Positions 1-7,358 of a DNA stretch of 11,336 nucleotides are shown here, one piece after another (the first letter of the stretch is position 1; the number at the start of each line of letters is the position of its first letter). Position numbers and translations under genes: made by a program. The notes beneath the pieces are model-generated. The model was not told the DNA's origin, ran no database searches, and saw nothing but the letters and a program-made list of their open reading frames with translations. The stretch is from assembly GCA_005223375.1 (NCBI GenBank), contig RXOD01006083.1, positions 1 through 11,336 of the forward strand. Direction: 5' to 3'. This DNA comes from Amoebophrya sp. AT5.2 (Eukaryota; Sar; Dinophyceae; Syndiniales; Amoebophryaceae).

Positions 1-53
1 TCATGATCCGCGAAGGATGAAGCAGCTCCACCCTGCTTCGCGGCGGCAGCGGC
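1..53 (-). CDS. Partial exon of an unidentified gene, cut by the left window edge
   Basis: On the minus strand a pyrimidine-rich tract (about 56-80) ends in a CAG at 56-54. The following 53 nt are open and read as a plausible low-complexity Ala-rich peptide (AAAAAKQGGAASSFADH). An in-frame TGA lies just upstream of the acceptor, so this is an exon start rather than part of a longer frame. A GTAAGT donor-like site at about 121 could pair with this acceptor to form an intron of roughly 67 nt. The exon may belong to a separate gene downstream of gene 1, or be a distal exon of gene 1; gene 1's strong donor at 787 has phase 2 whereas this frame needs phase 0, which argues for a separate gene. Function unknown. 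Confidence 0.4.
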
Positions 54-685
54 CTGATCGATGAAACAAGGTGGAAGTCGATCTCAGAAGTGGTCCACCA
101 ACATTTGGTAGTACTTACTGTCAAGCGAGCGCAACGCGAGCGTAAGCCTCGTAAGCCTCACCCTAAGCTAAAAGCGTGGAAGGGGCGGACGATCCTGATA
201 TACATAAGAAAACTTGGCTCTGGCGTCGCCGGAGCGACCCCACCCCGTACAGCGTACGAGCGGTGGGGGCGATGTGGGGACGATCCTGACAAATACTTTG
301 AAAAATTTCTTTGAAGAGCTCTAGCTTCGCTGAAGTTGGTTTTGATGCTCAACTTTCGAATGATGGTTTTGATGCTCTCAATGATGCTCAACTTTCGGAG
401 AAAGCGTGTAGGCAGAAGATTTTCTAAGCCTGGGTAATTATGCATAAACATACACATAGGATACGCTGTGCCGTCTTCGGGTTCTTACTCGTCCGGGCCG
501 CCGTTTTCGGACGTTGTTCGCACAGCACATCGATGCAGATTGCGGAAACTTTTCGGATTTGAGTGCGTCAGCTCGTCACAGTGCGTGAATAGCATCGGCA
601 TATAGGAAGTCTGGTTCTGTTGCTGTAGAAATAGAAAGGGGCTCGGTAGATATTTTTTTATAAAGATCGAGCTACACTGAGCCTC
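54..685. other. Non-coding stretch between left-edge exon and gene 1
   Basis: No convincing coding frame on either strand; the frames spanning 90-314 (+) and 158-457 (-) have no protein-like character. It contains short internal direct repeats: the 11-mer GACGATCCTGA at about 188 and 279, and two copies of a TGATGCTCAACTTTCG sequence at about 344 and 382. It probably includes the 3' flank of gene 1 and an intron or intergenic spacer of the next gene. Confidence 0.5.
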
Positions 686-3105
686 CTACTCCTTCACTTC
701 ATTATGGACGGCGCGCGGGAATTTCGGCCTCAAGTTCTTGTCCTCGCTTCTCGTAGAAGATAGTGGTGGTCAACTGCCAGACCTCACCTGGCAGCTGCTC
801 CCGTCCATGTTCTCCCGCCACCGGAAAAGGAGGCACCTCCATGATAAGAAGTGCCCTCTGGTGTTTCTCTCGTCGGCCACGAGTGCGCTCCTGTCACGCT
901 CGAATTATGGGGGACCCCAAGGAGGACTGTGTCCGTGTCAGTAATTGCTCCGTCTCCAGTTGGCGCCAGCGCTAGCAAACCGTCGACGTCGATTTCACAG
1001 TCACCACGACCCAACAGGAATTCTTCGGGTTGGGCCTCGTACTGCCCAAGCAATGGGAGTGATGCAGATGCAGATCACGCTGCAGCCCCAGTAGCGCGCT
1101 CGGGTACTTGATGCGTTCTTCCCGACGTAGCAGCCCCTTGGCTTCCACCTTTTCCAATTGAGTGCGCGTGCGGATTCAGCGGCAGCGGAACTTCACCCGC
1201 GCCCACCTCGTGTGACTCCAATTGTAAACCCATAAGAGCCTGCCGCTCCTGTGTGAGCCCTTGCAACGTCGAGTGGTGCCCTTGCAACGTCGGCAGGGGC
1301 TGCTGGTCTCGAACGTCGAGGCGATAATCCGCGTAACGCGTAGGAAAGCCACGATCTACACCTTCCGCCAAGTCACGACCTTGACGAGCGGAAGGAGCGC
1401 CAGCCCGTCGCTGCCACGGTGGAGCCCACCCGTGGTGTTTTTTTTCCGTGCTCTCTTTTTGTTTTTTTCCTGTAGGCGTTGCGAGCTTGTCCTTGGGGAC
1501 GGGTACTGGAGGTGTCGGCGGCTGTGGTCCTTTTTCATCTTGCTGGACACGTGCCGCTACCTCCGCCGGCCCATCTCGCCTAGTCTGGTCACCAGAAAGC
1601 GGATTCTGCTTCGCTTGGCTATCTTTCCCAACGACTTTGCTTCGCACCGCCCGTCGGGGGTTCTTGTACTTTCGGCAGGCTGCGACAAGCAGGCCGGCCA
1701 CCACGAGCAGAGCAACGGAGAAAACAGCAGCTCCCACGACGGCGACGTTAAAGAGAATTTTCACACGCTCCGCGTCCTCAAGGTTCCCATCCCCAGTAGT
1801 AGTAGTATTGCCCACGGGCGGCACGGGTGCGGGTGCGGGTGGGGGACTAGCGGGTGCGGGATCCGGTTCCGGATCGCGGGTCGACGACATTGAGGGAGTG
1901 GACGACGCCGCTCCCTCTCCCTGACGTCGATCTCCCACGTAGTACACCTACACGCACCTCGGCTGATCGATATTGGCGGCCGGATACAGCCCTCCCAGAA
2001 CGCTAGAATCGGTGTGCGCGTGGAAACCGTCCCCCACTATGCGCTCGGTATACGTGTCGCCTTTCTGCAGATACAGCTCCAAGGGGGAGTTCCTCGGACC
2101 ACCTTTTTTTTTGTACTCTGAGTTGCTTGCCGCGATGCCCGTGACGGTCTGGCCTCCGGCGAAAAAGAGCACGCTCCTGTGCCTTTCAGCCTGCGGATGG
2201 GCCGATAAAGAACTGAAGGACAAAAAACCCGCGCAGCCAATCCTCCCCGGCCCCTCCTTCTCAGCGCGGCGGTTTCGCATAAGGCATTCGCTTTTCGCAG
2301 CCTCCGTCGACATGTTGCTCCGTTCGTCGGCCACTCTGCAAACGCCGAGTGGACGACGATACGGTACGGTTTGCTCCCGTCCCCGCCGGCCGATGATGAA
2401 CTTCTTCCTCGACTTCATTATATCTTCCTCGACTTCATCGATATCTCGGCTCTCGCATGTGCAAATGCGTTGGTGGCCGGCCTTTCCCTTCTTGAACTTC
2501 TCCTCCTGCGTAAACTGATTCTCTTTTTTCAGAATCCGCTCGTGGGGCATGACGGCGAAATCCGCCTGAGTCCCGATTTTCCTTCCATTCCATTCTATGT
2601 TGTTGTTGAACAAGGAAGGAGGGGAATTAGCCTCATACCTATCGGGGTTGTTGTCACTTGCTAACTCCCCTTTCATTTTCCGCATGCACGGACGCCTGGA
2701 CCAGCGTTCCAAGCCTACCCTCGCCAGGCCCGATGGTCCGCGTTCCCGTATGGCTCCCACGTCGAGCACGCCCGCCGGCGGCCGGCCCCACAGGTACAGG
2801 ACGCAATTCCCGTCGTACTGGTACGCCGCGCAATCCTCGGCAAAGTCACAGAGCTTCACGCAGCTGCCTTCCGAAAGCTTTGGCCTGGCGTACGGGCCGT
2901 ACCCAAGAAACACTTCCGAGCTGCAAAGGTCAAGGCCGTTTTTCCGTTCGTGGTTCTGGCAGGCACAGAGCCCGGTCCCGATGTTCTCGTACGACGCAGC
3001 AGTGGTCCTCTCTAAAAGGAGGAGTAGGCAGATGAAGACGAAGACCCTCATGGCACTTGGGACTCGTATTGTCTTGTTCAGCCTTAGGAGCTGCAAGTCT
3101 GTCAT
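686..3105 (-). CDS. Gene 1: predicted type I membrane protein with two PAN/apple-like cysteine modules
   Basis: Proposed exons on the minus strand: 3105-1958, 1846-1207, 1041-788 and 749-686 (TAG stop), about 701 residues; all phases match. A CAG acceptor after a pyrimidine tract ends at 3121, so the ATG at 3105 is the first in the message. The ATG at 3051 would give a more compact signal peptide. Features seen: hydrophobic leader with a run of five Leu, likely cleaved after TTAA (about residue 37); Cys-rich segment at about 47-104 with CVKLC...CAAYQYDGNC, reminiscent of PAN/apple or WSC-type folds; a looser second segment at about 215-314 (CTC, ECLMRN, CAGFLSF, SVLFF); Pro/Thr stalk; a membrane helix of about 25 residues at roughly 414-439, followed by basic CRKYKNPRR; then a Gln/Lys/Pro-rich tail. 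An adhesion or receptor role at the cell surface is inference. An in-frame TAG at 1948-1950 must be spliced out or read through. The last two exons are the least certain. Confidence 0.6.
1042..1206 (-). other. Possible 165-nt intron near the 3' end of gene 1, with an alternative reading
   Basis: Donor CACGAG|GTGGGC and acceptor GCTTGGGCAG|TAC are both phase 0 and remove 165 nt, including an in-frame TGA at 1075-1077. The other reading is a 58-nt intron (1206-1149) ending in GGAAAAG. It would switch into a different frame with a good-looking helical peptide (VEAKGLLRREERIKYP). I cannot tell which is used; they would give different cytoplasmic tails. Confidence 0.3.
1847..1957 (-). other. Proposed 111-nt intron carrying an in-frame TAG in gene 1
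   Basis: The donor reads GAG|GTGCGT and the acceptor CCCGCTAG|T after a C-rich tract. Removal deletes 111 nt (37 codons), keeps the frame and joins CCG AG to T (Pro-Ser). It removes the only stop (TAG, 1948-1950) between the signal-peptide/cysteine ectodomain and the membrane helix. The whole 111 nt is otherwise open in the same frame, so retention would end the protein just before the anchor. Confidence 0.5.
2616..2635. repeat. 20-bp repeat, copy 1 (inside gene 1)
   Basis: This 20-mer is identical and in the same orientation as the last 20 bases of the window (11317-11336). On the minus strand both copies read Glu-Ala-Asn-Ser-Pro-Pro in the local frame. The match ends abruptly on the low-coordinate side, where the sequence departs within a base. 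Confidence 0.9.
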
Positions 3106-3120
3106 ATTGACGTCCCGCCC

Positions 3121-3180
3121 CTGCGAGAGGCAATTCAAATAATTCAAGTGCCAAAGTAAAAGTAAGTATCTATAAACAGT
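3121..3180 (-). promoter_or_regulatory. Splice or trans-splice acceptor tract upstream of gene 1
   Basis: On the minus strand a T/C-rich run ends in TTGCCTCTCGCAG, with the AG at 3122-3121. The ATG at 3105 follows 15 nt later. This looks like a normal 3' splice site. It could end a 5'-UTR intron or, if the organism trans-splices, be the leader addition site. No leader sequence was found in the window. Confidence 0.45.
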
Positions 3181-3230
3181 ACAGACAACAAGGCACGAAC
3201 GTAGTGCGTAGGGCACGTGTCTACGGTAAG

Positions 3231-3270
3231 ATGGTGGAGGCTACTAGTTATGAAATGTAGTTGTTATCGT
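3231..3270 (+). repeat. Dispersed repeat of about 40 bp, copy 1
   Basis: It starts ATGGTGGAG and continues through TATGAAATGTA. It aligns with 6718-6755 in the same orientation over roughly 40 nt with few mismatches and one small gap. One copy lies upstream of gene 1 and the other inside the first intron of gene 2, so it is not coding. Similarity fades outside this core. Confidence 0.55.
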
Positions 3271-3325
3271 GGTAACTTAGCTGCCTCCTAACCGGGAGCC
3301 AGTTTGGCCATCACTGGTATGTCGC

Positions 3326-3650
3326 GGGTGATTTCAGTGTCTTGGCACATGTCTAGGACAGTAAGATCCCGGTCCTGATGTATTCGGTTGGATGTGGATC
3401 CTGTTCCTGGGGAACTGATACTAGCGGATTAGGATCGCTGCGTAACATCAAGGCAGGAAAAAGTCGCGCCGTCAGTAGCATACCAATGGGTGACTTCAGT
3501 ATCTTGGCACATGTGTAGGACGATCGTACTAGGATCCCAGTCCTGGTGTAGTCGGTTGGATCCTGTACCTGTTCCTGGAGAACTATATGCTAGCGGATTA
3601 GGATCGCTGCGGAACATCAAGGCAGAAAAAAGTCGCGCCGTCACCAGTAG
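3326..3650 (+). repeat. Tandem duplication, two diverged copies with 162-bp period
   Basis: Copy 1 begins at 3326 (GGGTGATTTCAGTGTCTTGG) and copy 2 at 3488 (GGGTGACTTCAGTATCTTGG). Long blocks such as TAGCGGATTAGGATCGCTGCG and AAGTCGCGCCGTCA recur with the same offset, apart from small indels and substitutions. No open frame is conserved across both copies, so this is probably a non-coding duplication. Confidence 0.85.
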
Positions 3651-3700
3651 CTAATACCTCGTGGGAAGCTACCTACTTCCTTCGCGCATTCATAAAAAAT

Positions 3701-3871
3701 ATGTATAAGGTGCAGCAAACAGCTGCTGAGCACAACATTCGTACCGAGGACGGCGGAGCGGACCACGAAACCATTCTCAGCGATAAAGAAGGACGCAACG
3801 AACAATTTCGTCCCAGCTGCACCACACTGGAGTACATCAACGAAGAACGTGAAAGAATGCGCCACAGATAA
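3701..3871 (+). CDS. Doubtful small plus-strand ORF (56 aa)
   Basis: An ATG at 3701 opens a 56-residue frame ending in TAA. The peptide is strongly charged and protein-like (begins MYKVQQTAAEH; ends INEERERMRHR). The frame stays open upstream to about 3599, just inside the second tandem-repeat copy. It is the only plus-strand candidate that looks natural, and it runs against the four minus-strand genes. No family is recognised. The opposite strand is also open over the same span, which weakens the case; it may be chance. Confidence 0.22.
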   Translation: MYKVQQTAAEHNIRTEDGGADHETILSDKEGRNEQFRPSCTTLEYINEERERMRHR

Positions 3872-4217
3872 ACTCTGATGTTTCTACAGCAGCTCTGTTT
3901 CAAATAATCTTGATGTACACGTGCCTCATGCACGGTCATGCTAATGTCCAGCGCCGTTGTACTTATTTGTAATTTGATGTCGCGACGAGGTGGACTACTT
4001 TCCGCAATAAGTTGTACCTCCTGCGTCGTGTTGTTCTTGTGCTGTCGGTGTGTCGTTTCTCATTCTTTGTTTTGCCAACGTTATAGAGCGAACTCCTGCA
4101 GTTGTAGTTGTACCTGCGCCCTCTATTGGGGGATGAGCGTGGGCTTAGTTATAATTCCACTTTAAAACCGACCTTCCGAGGCGCGAACAGCATTCGAAGA
4201 ATCCGGGCGCTTCTTTC

Positions 4218-4280
4218 CTTTATTCCCCTGCCGCCCCTTCTCCCGTCCCACCTCCTCCTACTTTACTTTATTCCCCTGCC
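4218..4280 (+). repeat. Direct repeat of 15 bp at the 3' end of gene 2
   Basis: CTTTATTCCCCTGCC occurs at 4218-4232 and 4266-4280, 48 bp apart. The second copy contains the gene 2 stop codon (TAA, complement of 4268-4270). The repeat therefore duplicates the stop-codon context just downstream in the 3' flank. Confidence 0.8.
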
Positions 4281-7200
4281 ATTTCCTCGCCCCCGTCGTC
4301 CCCACGACCGGCTCCCACCTCGTCATCCTCCGGCGGCCCCTGCTCGTCCCCGCCACCGGGTGATCCCCCGCCCCCGGCCCCTACCTCTCCCATCCCGAAG
4401 ATGGCAATGTTCGCGATTTTTGTCTTCGCTCTTCTCAGTTTCTCCACCGCGGTACTGTATTCGCCGATGGCTGGTAGATTGTGCGGGAACCGTTTGTACA
4501 GCTTTTCGAAGCAATAGTCCGGGTGGTACACGGGCTCCCCCTCCTCCAACTGGATCCCCTTCGAGGGTGCCGCCTTCACGTCCGCGGCGGACTGATCCAG
4601 TTCGCGCAGAGCCCCGAACACCTCCCACATCTGCTCGGTCTCGCTCTTCGGCGCCTCCAGCAGCGTCGGGTTCAGCGTCGGGTGGCGCATCCGCTTCTCC
4701 CCCGCGATCAGCCTCGCAATCTTGTGCGTGGGGTCTTCCAGCGCTTTCAATTTAACCACCGCGTCCGCCCGCGCGCGCAGGTCCGCGAGGTCTTGGATCT
4801 CCTCCAACGGGCCCAGATTCTCCTCCTGCGCCAGCCGCGCCATGCGCGTGACCCGGTGCAGGGTGTGCAGTCGCTGCGCCTTCTCTTCCTGCGTCCTCGC
4901 CAGGTGGAGTTTTTCGATTTCGCGGAAGTGCTTCACGAGTTTTTCCAAGTCGCGGCACTTCTCCGCCATCTCGTTGTACTTCGCGACCTTGTCGCACTGC
5001 TGCTGCGCATGCAGCAACGCCTTCTGCTCGTACATAAGCCGCAGCTCGGCACGCTCGTCCGACCACCGCTGCCGCTCCTGCTCAAACTGCTCCTGGCACG
5101 CGTCGATCGCGGCCTGGATGTCCTCCTCCGTCAGTTTCGGCTCCTGTGCCGCGTTGTCGTCCGGGGCATGATGTGCGCTGTCCTCCGGCGGGGCGGCTGC
5201 GAGCGATGGAAGCCGATTAAAGCAAGAGTTGTTGTGGGTGGGTGATCAGTTCTTTGGTTTGGTTTTGTCAATAACTGCTCCTACCGATTGGAAAACGATC
5301 GACGAGTGACAGATCATGCCCTAATGCGAAGCGACGCGGGACAAATCATATTCATAGTGAGCGATTGGAGAATTCTGAGAGCAAGAGCTCGACCTACCTA
5401 CTCACCTTTTTTGGACCGAAAATATCAATCGATGGCGGGAAATGAAAATAGCCCGCTAGTACCTTCTTTCAGTTCTGGTTGTTCGTCGACTTGGTTTTTC
5501 AGGTCTGCTTTTTTGAGTTCTTTTTTTCCTTTTTTCGCGGCTTTTTCTGCCGCTTCTTTTTCTTTTTCCGCTGCTTCTTTTTCTCTTTTTGCTTTTGCTG
5601 CTGCGTCTTTTGCTCCTTTTAGCTCCAATTTCATTTTTTGTTCCTTTACGTCACTCGCTGTCGCAGTGGTGATTCTTTGCATCCGTTCTTTGATTTTCAT
5701 TTTTCTTTCTTGCAGCACCTGTTCCGCCAACTTCAACCGTTCTGCCTGCATGTGTTCCCGCATCACTCGCTCCACCTCCGCCAACTTTTTTTTATAAAGC
5801 GCCACCTCCTTCCGCAAAATGTCTTAGAGAGACAAAAAATAGTGAGTCAGGGTCGTGGTTTGGTTTTGTCGTGCCGGGGATGGAGGACGACAATAGCCTG
5901 GCCCTCCCCGCGAATGGAAGACAGTCTGGCCGGAGAGATCAGGATACTAGAGACTAGACCGGATCGATCGGGTTAAGATTAGAGCAGTACTAGCAGCAAG
6001 CGGGAATCCACTTGGAGTGACTTCTAGCCTAAGCCTCCACCTCCAGGCCCTTCGCATAGATCGGGAGAGCGAAACCAATCGATGAGTGAGGGTCGAACAA
6101 GTCAGGGTCTGGCTCGCGTCCGCTTACAATTCCAAGCCTTCAGCTGAACTCACATTTTTTGCATCCTTAAATGTCCTGTTGGTTCGCGTTCTCCATCCCC
6201 AGCAGCTTTTCCCGCTCCCGGTAGTCCACCGCCACCGTATCCCTCGCGTCCCGCATCAGCGTCTCCATCTGCCCCTGCAGCATCACCACCTCCGTCTCCC
6301 GCGCGTTCTTCGCGTCCGAGGTGGCCTGCAGCAGCTCCTCCAGCTGCCGCGTCCGCCCCTGCAGTCGCGCCATCTCCTCGTTCGTCTTCTTCTCGTTCTC
6401 GCGGCAGGCCTCCATCAGCAGTTTGTACTCCTTCACCTTGGCGTCCGCGTTCTCCTTCGTGAACACGTTCTCCAGCTTGAGGTCGGAAATCTTCAAGGCC
6501 TGGGCCTTGGTTTGCTCCTCCAAATGTCCGATCTTCTGCTGTTGCTTCGTACATTTGAAGGCGAGGAGGAAGCAGCGCTGCCGAAACAAATTCTTCGTGT
6601 TCGCGAGCTTCTAGTTAGAAGGGAAAGATTGATGTGGCCCACTTCCGGTGTTCTACAAAGAAATTCTGATGATGATGATGATGATGATGATGATACAGGT
6701 ATTCTCCGCGATGCAGGATGGTGGAGTCTACGGTATGAAATGTAATCTGTAATGATTTTACGAGACAAGTTGGTTTTATAAAAAAATAGCAAAGTAAGAT
6801 CATGAAATTCATTGCGTCCGACCCCGAGGACCGACCAAGACTCAGCAGGCAAGCCAACAAGCCGCTGTAACTGTCTATGAGGCTGCAACCCCCGAAGCGA
6901 ACCGAAGCCAGTCGTCGCGGCTTTCCCTACAAACTAGGATACAACGCGCCAACTCGACCAATATTACGAGTAAAGTACGAGTATATGACAAAACAAGACC
7001 AAGCAGGACCCTCGCCTCTGAATCAGACCTCAATTCCTACCATCGGCGCATTTTCCTCCAGCACCTCGGCCATCGGAACTAAAACGCCATCGCACTCCTT
7101 CACGTTCACCGGCCAAATTACTATAATGTATTCAGGAAGTGCGCCGTTGGTGCTCTCCTTAATCTTCGTGCTGGGGCCGGAGAAGCGAAACGCCTCATCC

Positions 7201-7358
7201 ACGTACAGCTCGGGGTCCGCATGCTCGCCCGCCTCGAGCACCTCCTCCAGCGTGGACTTCTGCGTCCGCAGCGACCGCAACGACTTCTGCGAAGAAAGGC
7301 TCCGGGCCAGAGGTGGGGCGGACGAATCACCGCCCGCGTCCGGTGTCGTGAGTGACAT
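4268..7358 (-). CDS. Gene 2: long coiled-coil protein, four exons
   Basis: Proposed exons on the minus strand: 7358-7041, 6610-6176, 5823-5463 and 5196-4268 (TAA), about 680 residues. Exon 1 (1-106) has a Ser-rich start and a short globular-looking part (PEYIIVIWPVNVKE). Exon 2 (107-251) and exon 3 (252-371) are almost continuous heptad-like coiled coil rich in Glu, Lys, Gln and Ala, with an AKREKEAAEKEKEAAEKAAK stretch. Exon 4 continues the coiled coil to about residue 520, then a mixed segment (VYHPDYCFEKLYKRFPHNLP), and ends in an acidic Gly-rich tail. Introns: 430 nt, GT...AG with CTAAC before CTAG; 352 nt, non-canonical, bounded by direct repeats; 266 nt, GTACTA...GCAG. An alternative exon 1 donor is at 7028. 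It resembles structural, cytoskeletal or axonemal coiled-coil proteins only in composition; no named family is recognised. The ATG at 7358 follows an in-frame TAG, so exons further upstream are possible. Confidence 0.65.
5197..5462 (-). other. Intron 3 of gene 2 (266 nt)
   Basis: Donor GAAG|GTACTA and acceptor CATCGCTCGCAG|CC, both phase 1, join Glu to Ala. The coding frame of exon 3 stops (TGA) 30-40 nt into the intron. About 50 nt in there is a second, stronger-looking donor, AAAAAAG|GTGAGT. Near its 3' end it carries GACAAAACCAAACCA (complement of 5255-5269), also present in intron 2. Confidence 0.6.
5255..5269 (+). repeat. 15-bp intron-shared motif, copy 1
   Basis: TGGTTTGGTTTTGTC, identical to 5856-5870. 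On the transcribed strand both copies lie about 35-60 nt before the 3' splice site of successive gene 2 introns. Confidence 0.8.
5824..6175 (-). mobile_element. Intron 2 of gene 2: introner-like element with direct and inverted repeats
   Basis: A 7-bp direct repeat AAATGTC lies at each boundary (5817-5823 and 6169-6175), so one copy stays in the message and the exact cut is ambiguous. Excising 352 nt restores the coiled-coil frame (NQQ|DILRKEV). No placement of the cut gives both GT and AG: it would be AC...AG or GA...AA. Just inside the repeats lie inverted arms: plus-strand 5833-5850 (CAAAAAATAGTGAGTCAG) and the complement of 6144-6161 (CAAAAAATGTGAGTTCAG), nearly identical apart from one-base shifts. 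Direct repeats plus inverted arms suggest insertion of a small DNA element that now acts as an intron. No transposase frame is present. Confidence 0.55.
5856..5870 (+). repeat. 15-bp intron-shared motif, copy 2
   Basis: Identical to 5255-5269. It lies inside the introner-like intron 2, directly internal to one inverted-repeat arm. Confidence 0.8.
6668..6694 (+). repeat. (GAT)9 microsatellite
   Basis: Nine uninterrupted GAT units within intron 1 of gene 2. Likely length-polymorphic; no coding role. Confidence 0.95.
6718..6755 (+). repeat. Dispersed repeat of about 40 bp, copy 2
   Basis: Shares ATGGTGGAG-CTAC-TATGAAATGTA with 3231-3270 in the same orientation. It lies inside intron 1 of gene 2. 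Confidence 0.55.

Larger units (their letters stand above)
3121..4267. other. Intergenic region between genes 1 and 2
   Basis: About 1.15 kb without a convincing minus-strand gene. It holds a pyrimidine-rich acceptor tract next to gene 1 (3121-3180), one copy of a dispersed repeat of about 40 bp (3231-3270), a 162-bp tandem duplication (3326-3650) and a doubtful plus-strand short ORF (3701-3871). It also holds the 3' flank of gene 2. No TATA box or polyadenylation signal can be assigned with confidence. Confidence 0.5.
6611..7040 (-). other. Intron 1 of gene 2 (about 430 nt)
   Basis: The acceptor is clear: CTTTCCCTTCTAACTAG|AAG, with a branch-point-like CTAAC. Two phase-0 donors fit: ATG|GTAGGA (7040) and GAG|GTCTGA (7028). 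It contains the (GAT)9 repeat and the second copy of the dispersed repeat of about 40 bp (6718-6755). Confidence 0.6.

Noticed and set aside
1261..1893. 210-codon plus-strand frame across the gene 1 tail
   Set aside because: Antisense shadow of the membrane-anchor exon; the peptide has no natural domain and the minus strand has a clear signal peptide-to-membrane-helix architecture.
2597..3142. 181-codon plus-strand frame
   Set aside because: Overlaps the signal peptide and first cysteine module of gene 1 on the opposite strand; rich in Ser/Pro/Arg without structure.
4752..5066. Ala/Gly/Arg-rich minus-strand frame overlapping gene 2 exon 4
   Set aside because: Frame-shifted shadow of GC-rich codons in the coiled-coil exon; no independent start or splice support.
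4481..5245. 254-codon open frame on the plus strand
   Set aside because: It is the complement of gene 2 exon 4. Its peptide is Leu/Arg/His-rich in the way an antisense of Glu/Lys/Ala/Gln coiled-coil codons would be.
5984..5996. 13-mer GCAGTACTAGCAG shared with 8788-8800
   Set aside because: At this length one or so match is expected by chance in a window this size, and the surrounding sequence does not align.
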